Origin: Tumebacillus permanentifrigoris
Lineage (GTDB): Bacteria > Bacillota > Bacilli > Tumebacillales > Tumebacillaceae
Direction of reading: 5' to 3'
DNA length: 64,000 nucleotides
Assembly: GCF_003148565.1 (NCBI RefSeq)
Contig: NZ_QGGL01000012.1
Span: 84,187-148,186, forward strand
Shown: positions 49,647-58,179 of the stretch, piece by piece
Layout: each line of letters starts with the position of its first letter
Numbering within the stretch: the stretch's first letter is position 1
The notes under the pieces: generated by a model
Database searches by the model: none
Seen by the model: the letters and a program-made list of their open reading frames with translations, nothing else
Told to the model about the DNA's origin: nothing
Made by a program: the position numbers and the translations under genes

Positions 49647-51029
49647 TTACTGCACACCCTTCTGCACCACGAAATCACGAGCGAGCATCGGCCAGATCCC
49701 CGGGTCTTCCATCCCGAGTCGCCACAGCGCTAGACCGCGAACCCCGAGTCGATTGGCGAGATTCAGTTTCGCGCGGATGCTCGCGGCGTTTTCAAACCAC
49801 ACCTCGTGCCGATCGCCGTCCTTGTCTGTGTAGCGGAACATCGGAGTCTGCGTCTTTTCATCAAAAATCACGTCCTGCTCGTAACGCTTGGCGAGATCCA
49901 TCGCCATGCTGTACGTGACGTAGGTGTTGCGCTTGGCGGTCAGGTTGAAATCGAAGCCGAACACGGAGACGGCTGCTATGATTTTGTGCGGAGGCATCTT
50001 GGTCATGGCGTACCGCAAGACGCTCTCCATCCAGCCGATCGACACGACCGGCCCTGGTCCGCTGCCCGGCCAACCGTGCTCGTTGTACAGCATCGCCACA
50101 AACTCATCGGCAGCCCGCCCGATCACCCCATAATCAAATGGCGCGGAAAACGGGTTGGTGGGTTGGTCTGAGGTGCGCGAGGGTGTCGAAACCGCAAAGT
50201 ACAGCTGCTGCGCCTTCAATTCACGCCCCAACTCGCGATAAAACGCGGAGAGTTTCTCCCGGTCCTCGAAGTACACATCCTCAAAGTCGATGTGCGCCCC
50301 GTCAAAGTCATAGCGGCGGACGACCTCGATCACATTGGCGATGAACGCACGCCGGGTCTGAGGGGTCGCGAGCATTCCGCGAACGACGTCCTTGTTGACA
50401 TTTTGATTGCCGCGCTCGTACAGCAGATTGTGGATGATCGGCAACATCCGAATGTTGTGGCGATGCCCGAACTCCACCACTTGGCGCAGGTAGTCGTCGG
50501 TGAACTCGTAGAATTTCTCGACTTCAGTCGGTCGCTCCCGGTCGATGCGGAAGTGGAACATCGCACCATCTGACAGCTCGGCTTGATGCGCGGTGAAGTC
50601 CGCATAGGAATTCGGCAGCGTCGGGCCTTCACGTTCGGTGTAGAATCCGAGCACCTCTGTCAGTTTGCTGTCACCGCCAGAAGGTGTGAGCGTGACAAAC
50701 TCACGAGAGATCCAACCGAGTCGGCCGTCGTACAAACGCACATGAACCCAGTCGCTCCCCCCACCGACGACCGGCAAGCGCGCTCCTCGATCCATGTGTG
50801 CGACGACGAGACCCTTCGGGCCTGGCACATTGTGTACAAGTACGGCATCGCGGTTCACCGTCACTTCGGTGTAGACGGGGATGTTCAACAACTGTCCAAT
50901 GACCAAGTCCATCGAAGCCAGACGATTTAACCGCAGAATCGCCTCTGGCGTCGTCTTGAACTGCTTGGCGAGTTCGAACAGGGAATCCCCCGACTTGACG
51001 AGATGGGTAATCGGTTTGCGTGTATCCAC
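49647..51029 (-). CDS. LysM-SH3-GH18 spore-cortex-type glycosidase (SleL/YaaH-like)
   Basis: This protein has 460 residues. LysM (about 8-52; VKSGDSLFELAKQFKTTPEAIL) binds peptidoglycan, an SH3-like domain follows (about 55-118), and then a GH18 barrel. The catalytic motif reads FDGAHIDFED, where the usual first Asp position is His but the proton-donating Glu remains. SleL relatives with NIDFE at this place are active N-acetylglucosaminidases on cortex. No signal peptide is seen, as in spore-located SleL. The GTG start lies after AGAGGAG. Confidence 0.9.
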   Translation of the reverse strand: MDTRKPITHLVKSGDSLFELAKQFKTTPEAILRLNRLASMDLVIGQLLNIPVYTEVTVNRDAVLVHNVPGPKGLVVAHMDRGARLPVVGGGSDWVHVRLYDGRLGWISREFVTLTPSGGDSKLTEVLGFYTEREGPTLPNSYADFTAHQAELSDGAMFHFRIDRERPTEVEKFYEFTDDYLRQVVEFGHRHNIRMLPIIHNLLYERGNQNVNKDVVRGMLATPQTRRAFIANVIEVVRRYDFDGAHIDFEDVYFEDREKLSAFYRELGRELKAQQLYFAVSTPSRTSDQPTNPFSAPFDYGVIGRAADEFVAMLYNEHGWPGSGPGPVVSIGWMESVLRYAMTKMPPHKIIAAVSVFGFDFNLTAKRNTYVTYSMAMDLAKRYEQDVIFDEKTQTPMFRYTDKDGDRHEVWFENAASIRAKLNLANRLGVRGLALWRLGMEDPGIWPMLARDFVVQKGVQ

Positions 51030-51115
51030 TGGAACAATCTCCTCTCTGAAACAAACGCTGTGTTCCAGCCTATTCCAGGAGCTCTTCCAATGACATTCCC
51101 AGCTTGCATCGAGCG

Positions 51116-51544
51116 TTATGACCTATGGGGTGACAACCCGATTGCCGGGTCGGATGTGGGGTTTCGGCGGTACTTGTTTTTCGTCCACGTCGATGGGCGC
51201 ACGAAGTGCAGGTAGCGGTCATAAAAGCCTTGTCGCGCCAAAAATGTATGAACCGGGTCCTCGACAAACATCCGCCAGAGGACACGGCGGGTGCCCGCTT
51301 CGGGAAAAATGACATACCGTCGAATCGGCTCGACGCGATGGTCAGCCAGCCACAGCGACGTGGTTTCGCCAAAGTCGCGGACGCGCTTGAAGAGGACCGC
51401 CCTGTGGCAACGCGGGCAGATCCCCGCCTGCCACAGCACTGCTTCAAACGCACCTTCCGCCACTGGAATCTCGTCAAAGTGCGCCCCCTTCGCCTCGCAA
51501 TGCGGGCAGGTCACCCGGTCACCGTATCGCTCCTCGTACACCAT
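51116..51544 (-). CDS. Zinc-ribbon protein, unknown
   Basis: This 142-residue protein has two CxxC knuckles (TCPHCEAKG about residue 13 and CPRCHRA about residue 44), likely one structural zinc site. The rest is rich in Arg and aromatics (RVEPIRRYVIFPEAGTRRVLWRMF). It may bind nucleic acid or protein; not recognised. Start ATG 51544 behind GGAGAG. Frames reaching 51586 lack a site. Confidence 0.65.
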   Translation of the reverse strand: MVYEERYGDRVTCPHCEAKGAHFDEIPVAEGAFEAVLWQAGICPRCHRAVLFKRVRDFGETTSLWLADHRVEPIRRYVIFPEAGTRRVLWRMFVEDPVHTFLARQGFYDRYLHFVRPSTWTKNKYRRNPTSDPAIGLSPHRS

Positions 51545-51722
51545 GCTCTCTCCACACTCCATTTCTCGGCCCAGTTGAAAACACAAAACCGCCTGAGCTC
51601 GGTCGAATTTCCTTCGTCCATAGCGCCCAGGCGGTCGGCATCTCTACATTCGCACTCCCCCGTGGTTGAACCCACGCTTCCGCCAGTCATGCGAATTGAA
51701 TTTTTGTCATGTTATCTCTATT

Positions 51723-53498
51723 CTAGCGTAACGAACGGCTTGGATGCAACACGCGCTTCGTCTTCATCTCGAACAACCCAACCGATGACAGACGCACTTC
51801 TGGCAGATGCGCCGACGACAGGAACAGCAACGTGTAGACCGGGTCGTAGTGCGGATGACCCAACGCCTTCAACACACGGACCAGTTCCTTCGATGACTGC
51901 ACCAATTCCTCAACCGTCTGGTCGCCCATCGCGCCGCCGATCACCAGCGGCAGTTCGTACAGCACGTTGTGCTGCTCGTCGACGATCACGATGCCTCCGC
52001 CGATCTCCTGCACGCGCTCCAGCGCAGCCGCCATCGCTGTTTTGTCCCGACCGATCACCAAGTGCTCCCGCGCTCCGGTATAACTCGAAGCCAGCCCAGC
52101 GAGTTGGGTGGAAAAGTTCTGGATGAACCCGTTGCAGACCCACGCTCCGCCGCGTTGGAGCAACGAGACATAGCAGAGATCTTCGGAGTTCTCGACCAGC
52201 CCGACCACACGACCCGACGCGTCCTTCTCGACGGGCATCTCGACATGGCGCGTGATCGCCGGGTTCGCCAACCGCATCACGGGGAACGTATCCGCCTCCG
52301 TGTACACGTCAAACCACGCAGGATCGACCGGCACGTCCATTTTATGGACAGGCGGCATGCCGACATCTGCCCACGTCGGGCCTTTCAACTGCTCAACCAA
52401 CTCGCCATCCTTCGCGACGATGCGACCTTCCGCGATCACCAGCTCTGGCGTCGGTTCCAACAGATTCGACAGCAACAGGATGTCCGCGATCCGCCCCGGT
52501 GCCAAGCCGCCGATCTCGCCATCCACTCCGTAATAGGTCGCAGGGTTGATCGTCACCAACTGGTAAGCGGTGATCGGGTCCATCCCTAGCTCGATGGCAT
52601 GACGGATCAAAAAGTCGGTGTATCCGTTCTGTAGGTACTCAGGTGTCGGGCCGTCGGTCGTCATCATCACGCGGCTCCAGTTCTTGACTTGCGGGATCAG
52701 CTCCGGCAGAATCGCAGGGAAGTCAGGGCGCAGCGAGGAGTGGCGCAAGGTCGTCCATACGCCGAGGCGCAGGCGGCGCAAGGCTTCCTCTGCATTGATC
52801 GCCTCATGATCGGCGGTGATGCCTGCTGCGACCAGCACGTTCAACGTCTCCCACGACACGCCCGCCGCATGGCCTTCCACCCGCTTGTGAATCGCCCGCG
52901 CACTGAGGGCATTGTCACGCATCGCCTCATCGCCGTCGATCCACGACTTCCAGTCGGTCACTTCACCGACTTGCCAGACGTAGGGGCTTTTCAGCAAGCG
53001 CGAGACCGGCAGATGATCGAACTTGTGCTTTTTCTCCGGCAAGTGCGCCTGAGGATCGAGTCGCAAGCTCCACATCATCTTGATCGGCAATTGGGCCATC
53101 TGTTCAAAAAAGCGCCCGACCTGTCCGAACTCCATCCCGAGCACCAACATCAAGTTGTCATTGACGCTAAGTGTCGTCCCGCGCGCGAGGATCGTCTCCG
53201 CATAGCGCATCGGGTTGTAGAGCTGAAAGGGATGAGCATGCGGCTCGATATAACCCGGAGTGACCACTTTTCCGGTGGCATCGATCACCTGCGCCTGTGT
53301 TCCTTCATATACACGCGGTCCGAGGTAGGCGATGCGGTTGCCGACCACCCACAGATTCGCTTCCATCAACTCACCGCTGTATACGTTCAAAACTGTGCCG
53401 CCCTGTACCACCAAGTCCGGCTCCGTCTTGCCTTTGGCGCAGGCCACCAGCCGGCCCCACTCCTGTTCCGTGATTCCACGCACCGTATTCGCCGCCAT
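51723..53498 (-). CDS. Adenine deaminase-family amidohydrolase (YerA-like)
   Basis: This 591-residue metal-dependent hydrolase of the adenine deaminase family would convert adenine to hypoxanthine. The family layout is intact: N-terminal DLVVQGGTVLNVYSGE, metal motif EPHAHPFQLYNP, TADHEAINAEEALRRLRLG, the GLAPGRIADILLL segment and the C-terminal domain with GGGIVIVDE. Several motifs differ from classic Ade (EPHAHP for DAHLHI), placing it nearer YerA, whose activity is less certain. Start 53498 behind AGGGGGG. Monocistronic. Confidence 0.85.
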   Translation of the reverse strand: MAANTVRGITEQEWGRLVACAKGKTEPDLVVQGGTVLNVYSGELMEANLWVVGNRIAYLGPRVYEGTQAQVIDATGKVVTPGYIEPHAHPFQLYNPMRYAETILARGTTLSVNDNLMLVLGMEFGQVGRFFEQMAQLPIKMMWSLRLDPQAHLPEKKHKFDHLPVSRLLKSPYVWQVGEVTDWKSWIDGDEAMRDNALSARAIHKRVEGHAAGVSWETLNVLVAAGITADHEAINAEEALRRLRLGVWTTLRHSSLRPDFPAILPELIPQVKNWSRVMMTTDGPTPEYLQNGYTDFLIRHAIELGMDPITAYQLVTINPATYYGVDGEIGGLAPGRIADILLLSNLLEPTPELVIAEGRIVAKDGELVEQLKGPTWADVGMPPVHKMDVPVDPAWFDVYTEADTFPVMRLANPAITRHVEMPVEKDASGRVVGLVENSEDLCYVSLLQRGGAWVCNGFIQNFSTQLAGLASSYTGAREHLVIGRDKTAMAAALERVQEIGGGIVIVDEQHNVLYELPLVIGGAMGDQTVEELVQSSKELVRVLKALGHPHYDPVYTLLFLSSAHLPEVRLSSVGLFEMKTKRVLHPSRSLR

Positions 53499-53545
53499 CT
53501 CGAACCCCCCTAATCGTTCCAAGTGTCATGCTGAACAACTACGAC

Positions 53546-53585
53546 AAAACGCCGCCCGCCTCCTCCGAGGCAAACGGCGTTTTTA
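53546..53585. terminator. Terminator of the 53592 membrane protein gene
   Basis: ACGCCG-GCCTC/GAGGC-CGGCGT stem with A-rich left and T-run right. Confidence 0.82.
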
Positions 53586-53591
53586 TGAACA

Positions 53592-54011
53592 TTACCGCAA
53601 AATTTGTGCGAACAGGTAAAAAACGAACGCATACGCTACCCCGGTCGCCAACCACACCCAGAGCTGTGTCCGACCTTCGCGAGCCAATGTGCGGTACGGC
53701 AGCAACGCGCCCAGCAAACCAGCTTCGAGGACGGTGATGCCAGAGATGATCGAAGCGATCCCTTTTTCCGGCGTGCCGATCTTGTTGAGGACGACAACCC
53801 CCAAGTAGAACGCGAACATCAACGTCAACGTCAGCCCAGCAAAATAGATCGCCGTCTTGGACAATGCCCCCGCCGGGATGCCGGAGGGATTTTTCCATGC
53901 TTGACGCCGAATCACAACATATAACACGACAGCCATCACCGCCGCGAAAATCAACGTAAACAGCAAAGGCCCCCACTGCGTGGCGGCGACAACCGGATGA
54001 CTCTGTTCCAT
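53592..54011 (-). CDS. Four-helix membrane protein, unknown
   Basis: This 139-residue protein has four hydrophobic helices (GPLLFTLIFAAVMAVVLYVV; IYFAGLTLTLMFAFYLGVVVL; GIASIISGITVLEAGLLGALL; LWVWLATGVAYAFVFYLF). Not recognised. The ATG at 54011 or 54017 can be used; both follow AAAGGAGAG. It follows the 65-residue gene on the same strand after a 14-base gap, probably one operon. Confidence 0.7.
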   Translation of the reverse strand: MEQSHPVVAATQWGPLLFTLIFAAVMAVVLYVVIRRQAWKNPSGIPAGALSKTAIYFAGLTLTLMFAFYLGVVVLNKIGTPEKGIASIISGITVLEAGLLGALLPYRTLAREGRTQLWVWLATGVAYAFVFYLFAQILR

Positions 54012-54025
54012 GCCCATTCTCTCCT

Positions 54026-54223
54026 TTATGTATCGAGTTCCGTCCACTCGCCTTTGAATCGTTCGACGTACTGGCGGAACACTGCTTCTGTGATCGGGCC
54101 GAGGTTAACCCGGTACATGCCCAGCGAGACTTCAAACCCGTCTCGATCATTGCGATCGGCAAACGTCGCACTGAGCGTGCGCCCATCCTCGACTTTGTAC
54201 GTGGTGGAATATGTAGTCGACAT
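54026..54223 (-). CDS. Small hypothetical protein
   Basis: This 65-residue soluble protein starts MSTTYSTTYKVEDGRTL and ends RFKGEWTELDT. It is mostly beta with one helix. ATG 54223 follows GAAGGGAG. First gene of a likely two-gene unit with the membrane protein. Not recognised. Confidence 0.65.
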   Translation of the reverse strand: MSTTYSTTYKVEDGRTLSATFADRNDRDGFEVSLGMYRVNLGPITEAVFRQYVERFKGEWTELDT

Positions 54224-54388
54224 ACCAAAACTCCCTTCTCTACCTCTACTATACTCCTTTTTTTGCAAAAGAAAAAACACCTGGTGAACTCGCAGGTCAA
54301 CTCATTTCCGGCTCATGTGGTACGCTTAGGAGGACGAAATTGTCTAACTTTAACCCCTAAGTTTTACTATAGGCAAAGTTTGTCTAAA

Positions 54389-54405
54389 CCACTATACTGT
54401 AGTGG
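54389..54405 (+). promoter_or_regulatory. Inverted repeat overlapping a -10-like TATACT
   Basis: CCACTA and TAGTGG are separated by 5 bases, with TATACT across the centre. It sits about 45 bases upstream of the desaturase start. TTGTCTAA occurs twice just upstream. A repressor site is plausible. Confidence 0.4.
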
Positions 54406-54448
54406 AACAACAAGACTGACATCAAAAACTCTAGAAACGAGGTCAAAT

Positions 54449-55333
54449 ATGATCCTTCTCCCCACCCTAGACCCCCGTTTGGAACAGCGTTTGATTGAGC
54501 TGTACCAAGATCATCTCGAACGTGCCGCTGCTATCGACTGGAGTTACCATGAGTTTGTCCCGTGGGAACAAGGCTCGTGTTTCAAAGAGAACCCGTGGTC
54601 TCTGGAACAACGTAAACTGCCGCCGGCGATCTACACGGCGATTGAAACAGCCTTGCTCACCGAAGTCAACCTTCCGTGGTTTACCACCTACCTCTCTTCG
54701 ACGTTTGTCGGCTCCTTGAATGTCATCCGGGAGTTTATCCATACGTGGGTAGCAGAGGAGGACCAGCATAGCAACCTCTTGGAGAACTACCTCATCCTCA
54801 CCCGCAATTCCAACCCGACCGAACTGCACCACCTGCGCAAGCACGTCGTGCAAGGCGGCTTTGAATCCTCCTTCACCACACCGGTTGAAGCGATGGCTTA
54901 CGCTTCCTTCCAAGAACTCGCGACGTTGGTGTTCTACAACAACGTGGCAAAAGCGGCCGCTCCCTACGATCGCACCTTGAGCACATTGCTGCGCCGTCTC
55001 GCAAAGGACGAGTCTCTGCACTATGCCTTCTATCGCGATGCCGTCAAAGCGCACTTGGATCTGGAACCGAACTATATCTACTACGTCCGCAACGTCCTGC
55101 TCGGCTTCTTCATGCCGGGTGAGCACATGCCGGACTTCGAAAACCGCATGAAAGTCATCGCCAAGGAAGCCAACTATGGCCCGAACCACTATTACAAGCA
55201 AGTGGTCCAAGCCTTGGTCGACTACTGGGATCTTGAGAACCTCAAACCGACCGTGCCCGACGCAGAGTTGGCACGTCAGGAAGTGCTCAAGTATTGCAAA
55301 CGTCTCGAACGCATCGCCCAACGCTACGCCTAA
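54449..55333 (+). CDS. Acyl-ACP desaturase (soluble di-iron family)
   Basis: This is a 294-residue ferritin-like desaturase, which puts a double bond into acyl chains while bound to ACP, using O2 and ferredoxin-type electrons. The di-iron motifs are EEDQH (about residue 107) and DESLH (about residue 190), with the earlier and intermediate Glu ligands also visible (LLTEVNLPWFTTYLS, FQELATLVF). The soluble class is common in plants and actinobacteria, whereas Bacillus uses the membrane Des type. ATG 54449 behind GAGGT. Monocistronic, with an inverted repeat upstream and a terminator downstream. Confidence 0.9.
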   Translation: MILLPTLDPRLEQRLIELYQDHLERAAAIDWSYHEFVPWEQGSCFKENPWSLEQRKLPPAIYTAIETALLTEVNLPWFTTYLSSTFVGSLNVIREFIHTWVAEEDQHSNLLENYLILTRNSNPTELHHLRKHVVQGGFESSFTTPVEAMAYASFQELATLVFYNNVAKAAAPYDRTLSTLLRRLAKDESLHYAFYRDAVKAHLDLEPNYIYYVRNVLLGFFMPGEHMPDFENRMKVIAKEANYGPNHYYKQVVQALVDYWDLENLKPTVPDAELARQEVLKYCKRLERIAQRYA

Positions 55334-55374
55334 AAAAACGCTGGTCGCATCCACAGATGCACCAGCGTTTTTTG
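55332..55374. terminator. Bidirectional terminator after the desaturase gene
   Basis: ACGCTGGT-GCATC/GATGC-CCAGCGT stem with A-run and T-run. It also serves the convergent tyrosine operon. Confidence 0.88.
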
Positions 55375-55384
55375 TATGGAGCGT

Positions 55385-55993
55385 TTACTTCCGCATCATC
55401 TCAAACGTGTCGGTGACGCGAACGTAGTCATGTCCAGCCAATCGTCCGATCGGGTTCAGCGCACGGGTGTTGATCTTGCCATTCTCATGGATCGAGTCGT
55501 CCACGTGAATTTGGACCACCTCGCCGATGACGAGGGAGGATGCCCCGCGCTCCTCTCCACCGACTTCCACGATCTGGTGCAGTTTGCATTCAAAGTTGAC
55601 CAGCGACTCTGCGACGCGTGGCGCTCTGACCACCGTGCTCGGGATCGGAGTCAAACCCGATGCGTCAAACTCAGAAATCTCAGCCGGAAACTCGGTGGCG
55701 GTGATGTTCATCTGTTCGCCAATCGCTTCACTGACGATGTTCACGACAAACTCCCGGGTGGCTTCGATGTTGCGGAGCGTGTCTTTTTTCGCTCCATCCG
55801 TACCACGGCGCATCACGCTAAAGCAAATTGTCAGCGGATTGGCAGCCACGGCGGTGAAAAAGGAGAACGGGGCGAGATTCAAAATTCCCGCCTCGTCCAC
55901 AGAGGAGACAAAGGCGATCGGACGCGGCAGGATCGCACCATTGAGATACTTGTACGCGTCCTGCCACGGGAGGGACTTCGGATCAATCTGCAT
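55385..55993 (-). CDS. Flavin reductase-like FMN-binding protein
   Basis: This 202-residue protein has the FMN-binding split barrel of the flavin-reductase/DIM6 family (RPIAFVSSVDEAGILNLAPFSFF, NPLTICFSVMRR). It may supply reduced flavin or act in an oxidative step. It is the last gene of the tyrosine-degradation run, 15 bases after hmgA. A direct role in that pathway is not established. Confidence 0.88.
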   Translation of the reverse strand: MQIDPKSLPWQDAYKYLNGAILPRPIAFVSSVDEAGILNLAPFSFFTAVAANPLTICFSVMRRGTDGAKKDTLRNIEATREFVVNIVSEAIGEQMNITATEFPAEISEFDASGLTPIPSTVVRAPRVAESLVNFECKLHQIVEVGGEERGASSLVIGEVVQIHVDDSIHENGKINTRALNPIGRLAGHDYVRVTDTFEMMRK

Positions 55994-56008
55994 CGGAGTG
56001 CCTCCTTT

Positions 56009-57163
56009 TTAGGCGTTGGGGTTCCACGACATCATGTATTTCGGATCTTCGACGTCCTGTGCACGCTTGGCGATGTGCAGCGGGCGGAAGGTGTCGACCA
56101 TGACAGCGAGTTCCTGCGTTTCGGTTTTGCCGATCGAGGCTTCAATCGTGCCTGGATGTGGGCCGTGCGGGATGCCCATCGGGTGGATCGTGATCGAACC
56201 TTCCTCGATGCCCTTGCGGCTCATGAAGTTGCCATCGACATAGTACAGCACTTCATCCGACTCGATGTTGGAGTGGAAGTACGGAGCCGGGATCGATTGC
56301 GGATGGTAATCGTAGAGGCGCGGCACGAACGAGCAGATCACGAAATTGTGCGCTTGGAAAGTCTGGTGTACCGGCGGTGGCTGGTGCAGACGACCCGTGA
56401 TCGGTTCGAAGTCCTCGATGTTGAACGCATACGGGAACAGGTACCCATCCCAGCCGACCACATCGAGCGGATGGAACTCAAAAAAGTACGCGGTCAGCAT
56501 GCCGCGTGCCTTCACGCGAACTTCGAACTCGCCCGATTCGGTGTGCGTTTCAAGCGCGGACGGTGGACGGATGTCGCGCTCGCAAAACGGCGAATGTTCG
56601 AGCAACTGGCCGAACTCGTTGCGGTAGCGCTTCGGCGTTTCGATCGCGCTCGCCGATTCGATGACGAGAAACTTCGACGGTGTCGCAGTCACCACGCGGT
56701 AGGTGGTGCCCATCGGGATTACGAGGTAGTCGCCCTTGTGATACGGCAGTGTGCCGAACACCGTCTCCAACTGGCCTTCCCCTTCATGGACAAAAAGGAA
56801 TTCGTCCTGCTCACCGTTGCGGTAGAAATAGTTCATGGGTTCGGTCGGCTGACAAAGCCCGATCGTCACGTCGTCATTGAACATCAACACCGTGCGACCG
56901 TCAATCGGATCGCCGCCTTTTTCCAATCGGTTGGTGAAAAAGTGGCGGTGCTGGAGCGGGCCTTGCGTTTCGGCTTCGAGCACGAGGTCGCGAATCTTCT
57001 CCACGCGCTTGACTTGTGTCGGCGGGTTGGCATGGTAGAGCAGCGAGGAGATGCCGGAGAAGCCTTTGGTGCCCATCAATTCTTCACGATACAACGTGCC
57101 GTCCTGCTTGCGGAATTGCGTGTGCCGTTTGTGCGGCACTTCGCCAAGTGATTGGTAAAAAGG
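56009..57163 (-). CDS. hmgA: Homogentisate 1,2-dioxygenase
   Basis: This is a 384-residue Fe(II) cupin enzyme that opens the homogentisate ring to maleylacetoacetate. The metal ligands are visible as His and Glu in APYFHSNIESDEVLYY and His in GIPHGPHPG. Other typical motifs are LLYHANPPT, HEGEGQLETVFG and GWDGYLFPYAFN. ATG 57163 follows AAAAGGAGG. It lies between the fumarylacetoacetase-like gene (65 bases) and the flavin reductase gene (15 bases). Confidence 0.95.
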   Translation of the reverse strand, partial: PFYQSLGEVPHKRHTQFRKQDGTLYREELMGTKGFSGISSLLYHANPPTQVKRVEKIRDLVLEAETQGPLQHRHFFTNRLEKGGDPIDGRTVLMFNDDVTIGLCQPTEPMNYFYRNGEQDEFLFVHEGEGQLETVFGTLPYHKGDYLVIPMGTTYRVVTATPSKFLVIESASAIETPKRYRNEFGQLLEHSPFCERDIRPPSALETHTESGEFEVRVKARGMLTAYFFEFHPLDVVGWDGYLFPYAFNIEDFEPITGRLHQPPPVHQTFQAHNFVICSFVPRLYDYHPQSIPAPYFHSNIESDEVLYYVDGNFMSRKGIEEGSITIHPMGIPHGPHPGTIEASIGKTETQELAVMVDTFRPLHIAKRAQDVEDPKYMMSWNPNA

Positions 57164-57228
57164 CATGACAGGATGCCTCCTTTTCAATGGTACTAACCCG
57201 TGTAGCGGCTAGGTGTGCCCTGTTATTT

Positions 57229-58179
57229 TTAGACAATTCGATTGCGCAACACCCCAAGGCGTTCCACTTCCAGTTCGACGAGATCGCCAGGTTCGAGCCA
57301 GCGATGTACGTCTGTCGTCAGTTCGAGGATGCAACCGGTGCCGACAGTACCCGTTCCGAGCACTTCGCCTGGGTAGAGGGTGACGCCGTCCGATGCGCGG
57401 GCGATCAGTTCGCCGACCGAGAAGTAGATTTGCTGGAAATTGCCGCGCGAGAGTACACGTCCGTTCACACGAGCAGTCATCTCCAGCGCCCAACGGTTCC
57501 CGTCGCGCACCGCCTCCAACTCGTCCAGCGTGAGCAAGTACGGACCCATCGAAGTGGCAAAGTCCTTGCCCTTGGCCGGACCTAACCCGACTTTCACTTC
57601 CTGCATCTGCACATCGCGAGCACTCCAGTCGTTGAGCACCATCAATCCGGCGATGTGCTCGTGCGCCTGCTCCGGGGCGATGTCGCGCCCTTGCTTGCCG
57701 ATCACGATCGCGATCTCCAATTCAAAGTCCAGCCGCTGCGTGTAACTCGGACGTTCCACGTCAGCCTCCGGGCCGACGATGGCGTTGTGATTGGAGAAGT
57801 AGAACACCGGGAAGTCATACCATTCCGGCACCATCTCCGCTCCACGGTTGGCGCGGGCCGTTTTGACGTGCTCCTCGAACGCATAGAAGTCCCGGAAGGA
57901 ACGCGGGGTTGGGAGCGGCGCGAGCAACGTCGCTTTTTCCAACGGGATCGCGAAGTCCGCTCCCTGCCAACCTGTTTCTTCCTCTAAATAGGCACCCAAT
58001 TCGCGCCCATCCAAGCCCAACTCCAGAAAACGGAGAAGAGACGCGGGGAAGTGACGCTGCTCAAGGCAACGTCCCTGTCCCTGCGCCCATTCCAGACCCC
58101 GTTCCAGATCGACCACGTGCGCGCCGATCAAGAGACCGGCGCGTGCATCGTGTTCTGCGAGGTAAGTGACGTATTTCAT
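57229..58179 (-). CDS. Fumarylacetoacetate hydrolase-family protein
   Basis: This 316-residue FAH-fold hydrolase cleaves a C-C bond in acylpyruvates. Here it is likely fumarylacetoacetase or the maleylacetoacetate-cleaving equivalent, because it lies between hppD and hmgA. Family motifs include DFPVFYFSNHNAIVGPEADV, LDFELEIAIVIGKQGRDI, LNDWSARDVQ, GPAKGKDFATSMGPYLLT and GTGTVGTG. Its ATG directly follows the hppD stop with no spacer. No separate maleylacetoacetate isomerase gene is seen. Confidence 0.92.
   Translation of the reverse strand: MKYVTYLAEHDARAGLLIGAHVVDLERGLEWAQGQGRCLEQRHFPASLLRFLELGLDGRELGAYLEEETGWQGADFAIPLEKATLLAPLPTPRSFRDFYAFEEHVKTARANRGAEMVPEWYDFPVFYFSNHNAIVGPEADVERPSYTQRLDFELEIAIVIGKQGRDIAPEQAHEHIAGLMVLNDWSARDVQMQEVKVGLGPAKGKDFATSMGPYLLTLDELEAVRDGNRWALEMTARVNGRVLSRGNFQQIYFSVGELIARASDGVTLYPGEVLGTGTVGTGCILELTTDVHRWLEPGDLVELEVERLGVLRNRIV

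Noticed and set aside
55376..57151. 591-codon open frame on the plus strand opposite hmgA and the flavin reductase gene
   Set aside because: Shadow frame with no start site. The minus-strand genes carry intact catalytic motifs.
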